DNA of 64,000 nt from contig NZ_CANKZA010000005.1 of the NCBI RefSeq assembly GCF_947488465.1, positions 206,979 through 270,978 of the forward strand, written 5' to 3'. The notes beneath the pieces are model-generated. The model worked only from the letters and a program-made list of their open reading frames with translations. It was not told the DNA's origin and made no database searches. This stretch comes from an uncultured Microbacterium sp. (GTDB taxonomy: Bacteria; Actinomycetota; Actinomycetes; Actinomycetales; Microbacteriaceae). Shown piece by piece: positions 54,380 through 63,969 of the stretch (position 1 is the stretch's first letter; each line of letters begins with the position of its first letter). The position numbers were made by a program, and so were the translations under genes.

Positions 54380-54443
54380 CCGCGAAACTGCGCGCGTGTC
54401 GCGTTTCGCGGCCCGAAACCGTACATACGCGCGGTGTCGCGCG
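54380..54443. repeat. Palindromic intergenic element, copy 3 (diverged)
   Basis: It keeps the centre and the right arm but has mismatches in the outer stem (GAAACTGCGCGC on the left against GCGCGGTGTCGC on the right). Confidence 0.85.
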
Positions 54444-54499
54444 AGGGCGCGCGCAGTCTCGTGAGCGGGCGCGGGCACGCGCAGTCGCGCGAGGGCGGG

Positions 54500-55063
54500 T
54501 CAGGCCTTCTTCGGCATCCGGCTGAGGAACTTCTTCGCATCGACGGGCTTGCGACGGCCGGCGCGGGCACCGGCGGGCTTGCCGCCGACGTACAGCCAGC
54601 CGAGTAGCTCTTCGTTCTTACCCAGACCATGCGCCTTCGCGACGGCTTTCGACCGCGTATAGGAGCCAGTACGCCAGAACACGCCCCAGCCGGCCTCGTC
54701 CAGCAGCAGGCTCAGCATGTGCGCGACGCCCGACGCGACGGCCTCTTGCTCCCAGCGCGGGACTTTGTCGCTCTTGCCGTAGCTCGCCACGACCGCGATC
54801 AGCAGGGGCGCGCGCATCGGCTTGGTCGACGGCTTGCTGTCGCCCTCCGCCTTGGCGATCGCCGCGCCGAGTCGGGCCCGGTCCGCACCGCGCAGTTCGA
54901 TCAGCCGCCACGGGCGCATCGCCGAGTGATCGGCCACGCGGCCGGCCGCCGCGATCAGCGCGAGCAGTTCCTCGCGATCAGGCGCCTCGTCGGTCACCTT
55001 CGACCACGACCGGCGCGCACGCGCGGCCGCATAGGCCGGGTGATCGGTCAGCGCATCGATCAC
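54500..55063 (-). CDS. Nitroreductase family protein
   Basis: Encodes 187 residues of the FMN-dependent nitroreductase fold. The start RARRSWSKVTDEAP and DHSAMRPWRLIELRG loop contact FMN in this group, and GVFWRTGSYTRSKAVAKAHGLGKNEELLGWLYVG resembles the C-terminal lobe. It reduces nitro compounds or quinones with NAD(P)H. The GTG at 55063 overlaps the msrB stop (GTGA), so it is translated with methionine sulfoxide reductase; both suit an oxidative-stress role. Confidence 0.85.
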   Translation of the reverse strand: MIDALTDHPAYAAARARRSWSKVTDEAPDREELLALIAAAGRVADHSAMRPWRLIELRGADRARLGAAIAKAEGDSKPSTKPMRAPLLIAVVASYGKSDKVPRWEQEAVASGVAHMLSLLLDEAGWGVFWRTGSYTRSKAVAKAHGLGKNEELLGWLYVGGKPAGARAGRRKPVDAKKFLSRMPKKA

Positions 55064-55467
55064 GGGGTCTGCTCGGGAGTGAACGACAACGACAACGAGT
55101 TCATGCAGTACCGGTCGCCGGTGGGCGTGCCGAACCCGTCCGGGAACACGTGCCCGAGGTGCGAACCGCAGGTCGCGCAGCGAACTTCGGTGCGCTGCAT
55201 ACCGTGGGAGGAGTCGTCGATGAGCTCGACCGCGTCGGGGCGCACCGACTCGTAGAAGCTCGGCCACCCGCAGTGCGAGTCGAACTTCGTGCCGCTCTGA
55301 AACAGCTCCGACCCGCACGCGGCACACGCGTACAGCCCGGCGCGGCTTTCGTCGAGCAGTTCACCGGTCCACGCGCGCTCGGTGCCGGCCTGGCGCAGCA
55401 CGGCGTACTGGTCGGGCGACAGCTCGGCGCGCCACTGGTCATCGGTCTTGTCTACGCGGTAGGTCAT
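55060..55467 (-). CDS. msrB: Peptide-methionine (R)-S-oxide reductase
   Basis: Encodes 135 residues. Zinc-binding pairs CAACGS and CATCGSHLGHVF, the FDSHCGWPSFY stretch and the catalytic cysteine in RYCMNSLSL identify MsrB, which repairs oxidised methionine residues in the cytoplasm. The ATG at 55467 is used; ten extra codons upstream lack conservation. It is the first gene of a pair with the nitroreductase. Confidence 0.96.
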   Translation of the reverse strand: MTYRVDKTDDQWRAELSPDQYAVLRQAGTERAWTGELLDESRAGLYACAACGSELFQSGTKFDSHCGWPSFYESVRPDAVELIDDSSHGMQRTEVRCATCGSHLGHVFPDGFGTPTGDRYCMNSLSLSFTPEQTP

Positions 55468-55535
55468 CACAGACTCCTTACGTCCACCCCTATTCAACCC
55501 GAACCTGCGCGCGGGTGTTCCCCGAGAATGGGGGA

Positions 55536-56552
55536 GTGGACCAGCCGATCGATGTCATCGCCGAGCGTTTCGGCCGTTTCGCCCGCGACGAGGCCCCGGG
55601 ACGGTCAGAGCTTTACGCGCAGTGGGCGGCGGGCATCGCGGCGGATGCCGAGGTTCAGGCAGTGCTGGCCCGCATCCCCGCGCGGCACCGGCAGCCACCG
55701 CTCGTGTTCGCCGTGACCCGGCTGCTCGGCTCCGGCGAACCGGACTTCCCCGGGTGGCGCGAGTGGATGCTGGCGCACGCCGACGAGGTCGTGGCGGAGT
55801 GCGGGCGCCGCTCGCTGCAGACCAACGAACCGCTGCGCTGCGCGGCACTCTTGCCGGCGCTCAGCCGCATTGAGGGACCGATCGCGCTGCTCGAGGTCGG
55901 TGCGAGCGCGGGATTGTGTCTGTATCCCGATCGCTACTCGTATCGCTACACCGGCGCCACCGGCACGATCGCGCTCGATCCGGCATCCGGGCCGTCGCGC
56001 GTCGTGCTCGACTGCGAGGTGCGCGGCGAGCGGATGCCGGCGATCGCCCTGCCGGACATCGTCTGGCGCGCGGGGATCGACCTCGACCCGCTCGATGCGG
56101 CCTCTCCCGACACGGCGGCGTGGCTCGAGGGACTCGTCTGGCCGGGGGAGACCGGCCGCGCGGCGCGCGTGCGGAATGCCCTCGCGATCGCCGCGGCCGA
56201 CCCGCCGCTGATGGTCGCCGGAGATGGGATCGACCGGCTCGCCGAGGTGGCGGCATCCGCCCCCGCCGGCGCGACGCTCGTGATCCAGACCCCGGGCGTG
56301 CTCGCGCATATCCCGTGGGCCCGGCGGCGGATGGTGATCGAGACGGCGCGGGTGGCCGGACGGTGGATCACGATCGACGCGCCGGCGCTTCACGACGGGT
56401 GGACGGAGCCGATCGACCTCGACGCGTGGCCGGGTGGCTTCGCCGTCGCCCTCGATGGCCGGGTGCAGGCGGCGGCCGATCCGCTCGGGGGATGGTGGCG
56501 ATTGCACGACAGTCCCGCGTCGCGCCCGGGTGCGGCGGCCGCGCGGGGTTAG
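55536..56552 (+). CDS. DUF2332 family protein
   Basis: Encodes 338 residues of the actinobacterial DUF2332 family. Recognisable parts are FARDEAPGRSELYAQWAAGIA, the TNEPLRCAALLPAL segment, and IALLEVGASAGLCLYPDRYSY, which resembles a SAM-type glycine motif, so a methyltransferase-like fold is possible. The start is GTG 55536; in-frame alternatives upstream are few. No biochemical role is known to me. It is followed after 9 nt by DUF3263. Confidence 0.82.
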   Translation: MDQPIDVIAERFGRFARDEAPGRSELYAQWAAGIAADAEVQAVLARIPARHRQPPLVFAVTRLLGSGEPDFPGWREWMLAHADEVVAECGRRSLQTNEPLRCAALLPALSRIEGPIALLEVGASAGLCLYPDRYSYRYTGATGTIALDPASGPSRVVLDCEVRGERMPAIALPDIVWRAGIDLDPLDAASPDTAAWLEGLVWPGETGRAARVRNALAIAAADPPLMVAGDGIDRLAEVAASAPAGATLVIQTPGVLAHIPWARRRMVIETARVAGRWITIDAPALHDGWTEPIDLDAWPGGFAVALDGRVQAAADPLGGWWRLHDSPASRPGAAAARG

Positions 56553-56561
56553 CGTGAAGAC

Positions 56562-56822
56562 GTGCCCCTTTCCGACCGCGACGAGATGATCCTCGACTTC
56601 GAAGCCCGGTGGCACCAGCACGGTGCGGCGAAGGAAGAAGCCATCCGTAGCGACCTGTCCCTTACCCCGGCACGGTATTACCAGTTGCTCGGGCGTCTGA
56701 TCGAGACGGCGGATGCCGTGGCTCACGACCCGTTGCTCGTGCACCGGCTGCGGCGCCTGCGTGACGCGCGTGCGCGGGAGCACGGCGCCCGCGCCACGGT
56801 GTCCACAGGTTCGGGCCGGTAG
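56562..56822 (+). CDS. DUF3263 family protein
   Basis: Encodes 86 residues. SDRDEMILDFEARWHQHGAAKE and SLTPARYYQLLGRLIE match the DUF3263 helical family, which looks like a small DNA-binding HTH protein. The start is GTG 56562. It stands between DUF2332 and a LytR_C gene with tight spacing (9-nt gaps) and is probably co-transcribed with them. In mycobacteria a DUF3263 gene also precedes a LytR_C gene. Confidence 0.88.
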   Translation: MPLSDRDEMILDFEARWHQHGAAKEEAIRSDLSLTPARYYQLLGRLIETADAVAHDPLLVHRLRRLRDARAREHGARATVSTGSGR

Positions 56823-56831
56823 CATTCTCAG

Positions 56832-57395
56832 GTGCCGAAGACTGCCCCACCCCAGGACCGCTTCGACGACCTTCCCGTCGACAACAGCCGGATCGGCGCC
56901 CACCGTGCCGAGAACCCGCGCATGCGCGGCGGGGTCATCCTCCTCTGGTCGGCGGTGGCGACGGTCGCCCTGGTGGCGATCGGAATCTTCGGCACGCTGA
57001 TCGCGACCGGCCGGATCACGGTGTTCCCAGCGCCGACCGCAACTGCCGTGGTCGTGCCGCCGGCGGAGGCTGTCGTCGATACGACCTACGAGATCACCGT
57101 GCTCAACGCGACCCCGCAGTCGGGACTCGGACGGGAGTTCGGTGACGTGATCGTCGCGGCCGGCTGGGATGCGGCCGTCGTCACGGCGGGCGAAGCCGGA
57201 TCGGACGATTTCGCCACAACGACGGTCTTCTACGTCGACCCCGCCGATGAGGGCGCCGCACGTGGTCTCGCGCAGGTGGTCGGGGGAGCGGAGGTCGCGC
57301 TGACGGATGCGTACGCGGACCTTCTGGGCGACGAGAACACGAAGCAATTGGTGCTCGTGATCGGCCTCGATAGGACGAGCGCCGCGGCCGGATAA
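56832..57395 (+). CDS. LytR C-terminal domain membrane protein
   Basis: Encodes 187 residues: a cytoplasmic N-terminus, one membrane helix (about 35-60), a Thr/Pro-rich linker, and an extracytoplasmic LytR_C domain (EITVLNATPQSGLGREFGDVIVAAGW). The LCP catalytic domain of wall-polymer ligases is absent. It may bind wall components or regulate LCP enzymes. The start is GTG 56832. It ends the three-gene run before cspA. Confidence 0.85.
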   Translation: MPKTAPPQDRFDDLPVDNSRIGAHRAENPRMRGGVILLWSAVATVALVAIGIFGTLIATGRITVFPAPTATAVVVPPAEAVVDTTYEITVLNATPQSGLGREFGDVIVAAGWDAAVVTAGEAGSDDFATTTVFYVDPADEGAARGLAQVVGGAEVALTDAYADLLGDENTKQLVLVIGLDRTSAAAG

Positions 57396-57516
57396 GGCTC
57401 GTGTTTCACGCGTGTGAACACTTCGATGCGCACGTGTCAATAGTTGCGGATTCCGCGATTTCGCCGTGCAGTGGCTCGTTAGCATGGCGAGGTCCCACAG
57501 CATCAGGAGATCCACA

Positions 57517-57726
57517 ATGAGCGCACAGACCCGCGGCACCGTCAAATGGTTCAATGCCGAAAAGGGCTTCGGATTCATCACCGCAGACGGCGGCGAAGAC
57601 ATCTTCGTCCACTACTCGAACATCGACATGAACGGCTTCCGCGTCCTTGAAGAGGGCCAGGCGGTCGAATTCACCGTCGGCGCCGGCCAGAAGGGGCCGC
57701 AGGCCGAGGCAGTGCGCCCCGTCTGA
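57517..57726 (+). CDS. cspA: Cold-shock protein, CspA family
   Basis: Encodes 69 residues of the OB-fold single-stranded nucleic-acid chaperone. RNP1 (KGFGFI) and RNP2 (DIFVHYS) are intact, together with the [11 protein letters not shown] start. An AGGAGA ribosome-binding site lies before the ATG at 57517. The 121-nt upstream region probably contains its promoter and a 5' untranslated region. A clear terminator follows. Confidence 0.96.
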   Translation: MSAQTRGTVKWFNAEKGFGFITADGGEDIFVHYSNIDMNGFRVLEEGQAVEFTVGAGQKGPQAEAVRPV

Positions 57727-57740
57727 CACCCACTCTTTCG

Positions 57741-57772
57741 AACGACCTCGGTGCTGCGGCGCCGAGGTCGTT
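57741..57772 (+). terminator. Terminator after cspA
   Basis: An 11-bp stem (57741-57751 with 57762-57772) and a 10-nt loop lie 15 nt past the cspA stop. Confidence 0.8.
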
Positions 57773-57800
57773 CTGCGTGTGACGCATCGGTGCTCGCGGC

Positions 57801-57829
57801 TTGCACTCCCCCCTATCGAGTGCCAGAAT
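57801..57829 (+). promoter_or_regulatory. groEL promoter with an imperfect CIRCE
   Basis: TTGCAC (57801-57806) and CAGAAT (57824-57829) have 17-bp spacing and can be -35 and -10 boxes. The same bases form TTGCACTC-N9-GAGTGCCA, a diverged CIRCE overlapping the promoter core. Confidence 0.6.
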
Positions 57830-57832
57830 GGG

Positions 57833-57859
57833 TTAGCACTCACTCCACGTGAGTGCTAA
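57833..57859 (+). promoter_or_regulatory. CIRCE operator (HrcA site) for groEL
   Basis: TTAGCACTC-N9-GAGTGCTAA is an exact match to the CIRCE consensus, located just after the -10 box and 36 nt before the groEL start. HrcA represses here in the absence of heat shock. Confidence 0.95.
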
Positions 57860-59515
<1,656 letters not shown>

Positions 59516-59535
59516 GTCCACTGCTTCGGCTATGA

Positions 59536-59569
59536 CAGAAGGGCCCTTCCTCGCGGAGGGGCCCTTCTG
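59536..59569 (+). terminator. Terminator after groEL
   Basis: An 11-bp GC-rich stem (59536-59546 with 59559-59569) lies 20 nt past the groEL stop. Confidence 0.8.
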
Positions 59570-59589
59570 CGTGCCCGGCGCACCCGAGT

Positions 59590-59663
59590 GTGTCCCACTT
59601 CTGGTTGTTCCTGCGGCTGTAAAACGACCCTTTCTGGGACATGGGCTGCCCCAAGTGGGACAC
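59590..59663. repeat. Inverted-repeat element between groEL and the WXG100 gene
   Basis: Perfect 11-bp arms (GTGTCCCACTT at 59590-59600 and its complement at 59653-59663) enclose 52 nt. It resembles the other palindromic intergenic repeats of this window in layout but not sequence. Confidence 0.75.
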
Positions 59664-59702
59664 GGGGGCGGGGGGAGTGGGGCGGGCGCCCGCGCGGTGC
59701 GG

Positions 59703-59990
59703 TCAGCGGAAGAGGCCGGCCGCGGACAGCTCGGTCTGCGCGTACTGGTCGCCCGCGTGCGCGAGCGCACCGCCGATGTCGCCGAGCGCCGCGTCGAGCT
59801 CGCTCTGCGCGTGGCGCCAGCGCTCGATCACCCCTTGAAAGGCGGCCGCCGCCGAGCCGGTCCACGACCCTTGGAGGTGCGTGAGCTGAGCGAGCATGGA
59901 TGCCGTCTCACTCTGCAGGCGGTCGCCGGTCGCCCGGATCGCCGCGGTCGCGGTGATCACCGCATCGCTGTCGACGCTGAAGATTGCCAT
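59703..59990 (-). CDS. WXG100-family secreted protein (ESAT-6-like)
   Basis: Encodes 95 residues in the usual two-helix hairpin. The WTG turn (HLQGSWTGSAAAAFQGV, about residues 39-55) is the WXG motif, and YAQTE near the C-terminus may be part of a secretion signal. Type VII secretion exports such proteins, but no EccC-like ATPase or partner gene is in the window, so the export route is unknown. The gene is flanked by palindromic repeats. Confidence 0.88.
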   Translation of the reverse strand: MAIFSVDSDAVITATAAIRATGDRLQSETASMLAQLTHLQGSWTGSAAAAFQGVIERWRHAQSELDAALGDIGGALAHAGDQYAQTELSAAGLFR

Positions 59991-60136
59991 GATGTCCCTT
60001 CCGGTGGATGTGGCTCCACGCTAGGCCGGAGCGCGGCATCCCCCCGCTCGTCGTCCCTCATCTGAGGACAACTCGAGCTGTCCCGCTCCTGGGGAGGAGG
60101 CTCTGCGCCGTGTCGGTTCCCCCTCGCCCGCCGCGC

Positions 60137-60190
60137 GAGGGGGCGCGATCTGCCCGCTGCGCGCTCACCTCTGGGCAGATTGTGCCACCT
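60137..60190. repeat. GAGGGGGC-type palindromic element, copy 1
   Basis: Left arm GGGGGCGCGATCTGCCC faces right arm GGGCAGATTGTGCCACCT across about 18 nt. Related copies lie at 60211 and 63828-64000. Confidence 0.8.
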
Positions 60191-60210
60191 CGTCCAGGCC
60201 GCTGCGCGGG

Positions 60211-60264
60211 GAGGGGGCCCGATCTGCCGGGAGTTCTTGCGGGGGTGGGCACATCGCGCCACCT
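60211..60264. repeat. GAGGGGGC-type palindromic element, copy 2
   Basis: It begins GAGGGGGCCCGATCTGCC and ends GGGCACATCGCGCCACCT; the right arm is diverged, so the hairpin is weaker. Confidence 0.75.
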
Positions 60265-60313
60265 GGATCGGATGCGCCCAGCGGGGCCCAGCGACGAGCC
60301 CGCGCCCCGTGCC

Positions 60314-62044
60314 CTACTCGTCGACAGCGCGGATCCGCGGGAGCGGCTGAGTCTCGATCAGGAGGTGGTCGGCGGCATCCCGCGCCTGCGCGAGCGGGAA
60401 CGCGACGCGGAAGGTCGCGCCACCACCGGGCGTTTCGGTCACAGCGATCGACCCGTGGAGGGCCTCGACGACGGAGGCGACGATCGACAGGCCGAGCCCC
60501 GACCCGCCGGTCTCGCGGGTGCGCGAGGTGTCGGCCCGCCAAAACCGCTGGAAGATCTTGTCGCGGATCTGCTCGGGGATGCCCTCGCCGTGGTCGGCGA
60601 CCGCGATCCACCCCATCCCGGCCTGGTCGTCGACCCCGACGCTGATCTGGATGGGAGACCCGGCGGGTGTGTAGCGCCGGGCGTTGCCGAGCAGGTTCGC
60701 GACGACCTGGCGGATGCGGTTCTCGTCGCCGAGGACGATGGGCGGCGGCCCCGCGGTCGCGAAGGAGAATGCCGGTTCGTCGGATGCCGGCACCTCGCCG
60801 TCCGGCACCACTCGTCCGCGACGACGCAAGAGCCCGGCGAATCCCGTTGCGGAGCGGCGCGGGATCGCGCCCGTCGGCGTGACGATCGGGGTAGTCGGGG
60901 CAATGGGCGTGCGTTCGGCCTCGCGCGTGACGAACGTGACGTCTCGGTCCGGCGCCGTGGCGCGGGCATCCAATGCGGCGTCGCGGGCGATGGGGCGAAG
61001 ATCGACGTCCCGCACCACAATGTCACGGCGCTCGTCGAGCCGGGCGAGCGCGAGGAGATCCTCGACCAGCACGCCCATCCGGATCGCTTCCTTCTCGATG
61101 CGTTCCATCGACTGGGCGATCTGGTCGTCGCCCGAGATCGCGCCCATCCGGTACAGCTCCGCGTAGCCGCGCACGGTGACGAGGGGGGTGCGCAGCTCAT
61201 GGCTCGCGTCGCCGATGAAGCGGCGCATCTGCTGTACGGTCGCGTCGCGCTGGCCGAGTGCCTGGTCGATCCGGTCGAGCATGGCGTTGATCGCCGTCTT
61301 CAATCGGCCGACCTCGGTGCGCGGCGAGATGTCGCCCATGCGCTGGCTGAAGTCGCCGGCCGCAATCGACATCGCCGTCGATTCGACCTGCCCGAGGCTG
61401 CGGAAAGCGAGCGTCACCAGCCACCGTGTGGCCAGGGCCCCGCCGATCATGGTGAGCACTGCGAGGATCGAATAGATCCCGAGGAAGTTCCGCACGGTCT
61501 GGGTGACCGGTGTCAGCGGCAATGCCAGCAGTTGCACATTCGATTCGCGCGCCCCCGGAATCTGCAGGATGTCGACGGCGGCGTGGAAGACGGTCTCGCC
61601 GTCGGCGGACGTGAGGTCGAACGTCGATGTGCCCTGCATGAGTGCTTTGTCGAGTCCGAACGTATCGGGGAAGTCGGGGGGATGCTGCGACGCCGGACCG
61701 CCGGTGGCCAGCCGCGTGCCGTCGGGTCCGTAGACGGCGATGTAGAACGTCGTGAGGGGGAGGGGGGAGGGCGCGGCGAAAGTGGCGACCCCGTCGACGA
61801 CCACGACGTCGAGCAGGCTGCTGGCCTGATCGAGGGTCACCGTCTGGCTGATCGATTGGTCACGCTCGGCGATCTGGGCGTTACGGAGGAACACAGCCGT
61901 TCCGAGCCCCGCGGCGAACAGGCCGATCGCGAGCACCGCGACCGTGACACCGGTGACTTTGGCCCGCAGGCTCAGCTCGCGCCACCACAGGGTGACCCGG
62001 TCGTTCTTCTTCGCGTGCCGCGCCGGGGCGCCCGTCGTGTCCAT
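60314..62044 (-). CDS. OmpR-type sensor histidine kinase (TcrY/TrcS-like)
   Basis: Encodes 576 residues: a membrane helix (about 30-52), an extracytoplasmic sensor domain (about 55-180), a second helix (about 188-208), a HAMP domain, a DHp helix with FIGDASHELRTPLVTV, and a catalytic domain with N-box, DHGEGIP and TGGSGLGLSIV. An unusual insert of about 70 disordered residues separates the DHp from the N-box. It is transcribed 9 nt after its regulator gene. The signal is unknown; relatives act in phosphate, virulence or envelope responses. Confidence 0.92.
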   Translation of the reverse strand: MDTTGAPARHAKKNDRVTLWWRELSLRAKVTGVTVAVLAIGLFAAGLGTAVFLRNAQIAERDQSISQTVTLDQASSLLDVVVVDGVATFAAPSPLPLTTFYIAVYGPDGTRLATGGPASQHPPDFPDTFGLDKALMQGTSTFDLTSADGETVFHAAVDILQIPGARESNVQLLALPLTPVTQTVRNFLGIYSILAVLTMIGGALATRWLVTLAFRSLGQVESTAMSIAAGDFSQRMGDISPRTEVGRLKTAINAMLDRIDQALGQRDATVQQMRRFIGDASHELRTPLVTVRGYAELYRMGAISGDDQIAQSMERIEKEAIRMGVLVEDLLALARLDERRDIVVRDVDLRPIARDAALDARATAPDRDVTFVTREAERTPIAPTTPIVTPTGAIPRRSATGFAGLLRRRGRVVPDGEVPASDEPAFSFATAGPPPIVLGDENRIRQVVANLLGNARRYTPAGSPIQISVGVDDQAGMGWIAVADHGEGIPEQIRDKIFQRFWRADTSRTRETGGSGLGLSIVASVVEALHGSIAVTETPGGGATFRVAFPLAQARDAADHLLIETQPLPRIRAVDE

Positions 62045-62053
62045 GACGGCGGG

Positions 62054-62746
62054 CTACGCCGTCTTGCCGGCCTTCAGCATGTAGCCGAAGCCGCGCTTGG
62101 TCTGGATGAGCGGCTCGCTGGAGTACGGGTCGATCTTGCGGCGAAGGTAGGAGATGTAGCTCTCGACGATTCCCGCGTCGCCGTTGAAGTCGTACTCCCA
62201 CACATGATCGAGGATCTGCGCCTTGCTGAGCACCCGATTGGGGTTGAGCATGAGGTAGCGCAGCAGCTTGAACTCGGTCGGGCTGAGATCGATCGACACA
62301 TCGCCGACCAGCACGTCGTGCGTGTCTTGATCCATCGACAGTTCGCCGGCCTTGATCGTCGACTCTTCGTCGGCCTGCATCGTGCGGCGCAGAATCGCCT
62401 GGATGCGGGCGACGATCTCGTCGAGGCTGAACGGCTTCGTGACGTAGTCGTCACCGCCGGCATTCAGGCCCTCGATCTTGTCTTCGGTGTCGTCCTTCGC
62501 CGTGAGGAACAGGATCGGTGCGGTGTACCCGGCGCCACGCAGGCGCTTGGTGACACTGAAGCCGTTCATGTCGGGCAGCATGACGTCGAGGACGATGAGA
62601 TCGGGTTCTTCCTCGAGGACAGCCGAGATGGTCTGCGCGCCGTTGGACACGGCGCGCACCTGGTATCCCGCGAAGCGGAGGCTCGTGACGAGCAAGTCGC
62701 GGATGTTCGGTTCATCGTCCACAACGAGGATGCGCGGTGCAGTCAT
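62054..62746 (-). CDS. OmpR-family response regulator (TcrX/TrcR-like)
   Basis: Encodes 230 residues. The receiver domain has DDE acidic residues (10-12), phospho-acceptor Asp54 (LIVLDVMLPDMNG) and TKPFSLDE; the C-terminal winged helix has LSPTEFKLLRYLMLNPNRVLSKAQILDHVW and VESYISYLRRKID. It is upstream of its kinase on the same strand and divergent from a CPBP gene by 71 nt, which may be a target. No binding-site consensus is evident. Confidence 0.93.
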   Translation of the reverse strand: MTAPRILVVDDEPNIRDLLVTSLRFAGYQVRAVSNGAQTISAVLEEEPDLIVLDVMLPDMNGFSVTKRLRGAGYTAPILFLTAKDDTEDKIEGLNAGGDDYVTKPFSLDEIVARIQAILRRTMQADEESTIKAGELSMDQDTHDVLVGDVSIDLSPTEFKLLRYLMLNPNRVLSKAQILDHVWEYDFNGDAGIVESYISYLRRKIDPYSSEPLIQTKRGFGYMLKAGKTA

Positions 62747-62817
62747 AGGGTCAGTCTGGCACCGGAATCGTTCAGTTTGCTGGATATCGGGCCGAGCGCG
62801 TGAGCCATGATGGATTC

Positions 62818-63792
62818 ATGACGCTTCCCCTCGACGCCACCACGGAAGGCTTGGCCTTCCACCGACTCATCTTCGCGCGCCGCCGGAGCGGGTGGTGGAC
62901 CCCCCTCGCGACGGGGCTGCTCTCCCTGGCCTTCTACATCGCTTTCCTCGTGGTCGTGCTCGTCGTCACGGTGATCGCGGCCTTCGCTGATGCGTCGCTC
63001 CTCGGCGAGCTCGAGGCCATGACGGTGAACCCCACGTTCGATCTGACCGACCCGTTCCTCGTGTCGATTCTGCTCGGGACGATCGCGCTCATGCTCCCGG
63101 CCTACGTGCTGGCATCCCTCATCGTGAACGGACGACGCATCGGGCTGATCTCGTCCGCCGCGGGCCGGTTGCGCTGGCGCTGGATGCTGCTGTGCACCGG
63201 CGCCGCCGCCGTGATCGCCGTGGTGCTCACGGCGTTGTCCCTGCTCATTCCGACGGATGCGGCGCCCTCCACCCCGCCGGCGGAGAACCCGCTCTGGTGG
63301 GCAACGCTCATCGTCCTGCTTCTGCTCGTGCCCGTCCAGGCGGCGGCCGAAGAGTACCTCTTCCGCGGCTACCTCATGCAGGCGATCGGGCGGTGGCTGA
63401 AGCATCCGGCGTTCGCGATCCTGCTGCCCGTGCCGCTGTTCGTCCTCGGGCACCTCTATGACATCTACGGCCAGATCGGTGTCGGGATCTTCGCCGTCGC
63501 TGCCGGCTGGCTCACGTGGCGGACGGGCGGGCTGGAAGCCGCCATTGCCCTCCACGTCGTCAACAACCTGCTGGGATTCCTGCTGGGCCTCGCAGGTGGA
63601 GGAGACCCCACGGCGACCGACCAGGGGGTCTTCAGTCTGCTGTCCTCGGCGGTGCTGATCGGTGGATACGTCGCCGTCGTCGAATGGCTCTACCGCCGCT
63701 CACACCTGCCGCGCACTCTCGTGCTGACCGTTCCTGCGCCGGTGACGTGGGCGCAGCCCGTGCCTCAGTCGCAGCCGCTGCCTCAGCAGTAG
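62818..63792 (+). CDS. CPBP-family intramembrane metalloprotease
   Basis: Encodes 324 residues with about eight membrane helices. The catalytic glutamates and arginine are in QAAAEEYLFRGYLMQAIGRW (EExxxR), followed by a GHLYD motif and HVVNNLLGF with the histidine and asparagines of the CPBP/Abi active site. These proteases cut within or beside membranes, in bacteriocin immunity or protein maturation. The substrate here is unknown. ATG 62818 is used. A Pro/Gln-rich C-terminal tail ends the protein. Confidence 0.9.
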   Translation: MTLPLDATTEGLAFHRLIFARRRSGWWTPLATGLLSLAFYIAFLVVVLVVTVIAAFADASLLGELEAMTVNPTFDLTDPFLVSILLGTIALMLPAYVLASLIVNGRRIGLISSAAGRLRWRWMLLCTGAAAVIAVVLTALSLLIPTDAAPSTPPAENPLWWATLIVLLLLVPVQAAAEEYLFRGYLMQAIGRWLKHPAFAILLPVPLFVLGHLYDIYGQIGVGIFAVAAGWLTWRTGGLEAAIALHVVNNLLGFLLGLAGGGDPTATDQGVFSLLSSAVLIGGYVAVVEWLYRRSHLPRTLVLTVPAPVTWAQPVPQSQPLPQQ

Positions 63793-63827
63793 GCGATTCG
63801 GCGCGCTGCGCTCCCTCGCCGTGCGAG

Positions 63828-63882
63828 GAGGGGGCTCATTCTGCCCCGTACCCGCGAGGGGGTGGACAGAATGTGCCCCCTT
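63828..63882. repeat. GAGGGGGC-type palindromic element, copy 3
   Basis: Left arm GAGGGGGCTCATTCTGCCC faces GACAGAATGTGCCCCC. It is the first of a tandem series spaced 70-72 bp. Confidence 0.85.
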
Positions 63883-63899
63883 GATGGGGGTGCCTGGAG

Positions 63900-63952
63900 G
63901 AGGGGGCTCAATCTGCCCTGCACGAGGGTGGGGTGGGCAGAATGCGCCCCCT
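63900..63952. repeat. GAGGGGGC-type palindromic element, copy 4
   Basis: Left arm GAGGGGGCTCAATCTGCCC faces GGGCAGAATGCGCCCCC. It begins 72 nt after copy 3. Confidence 0.85.
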
Positions 63953-63969
63953 GATGGTGGGCGCAGGAC

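Larger units (their letters stand above)
53936..54499. other. Repeat-rich intergenic region without genes
   Basis: The region holds a microrepeat tract at 53955-54083 and three copies of a 65-nt palindromic element at 140-bp spacing (54099, 54239, 54380). Open frames across it are products of the repeats and show no family features. Confidence 0.85.
59991..60313. other. Intergenic region with two palindromic repeats
   Basis: Contains copies of a GAGGGGGC...ATCTGCC element at 60137-60190 and 60211-60264. The WXG100 promoter probably lies near 59991-60060. No gene is seen. Confidence 0.8.

Noticed and set aside
53955..54443. CRISPR array
   Set aside because: The repeats are palindromic and the between-repeat sequence is itself repeated; there are no unique spacers and no cas genes.
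60008..62803. 931-codon plus-strand frame opposite the histidine kinase and regulator genes
   Set aside because: It mirrors two well-identified genes and has Arg/Asp/Gly-rich shadow composition.
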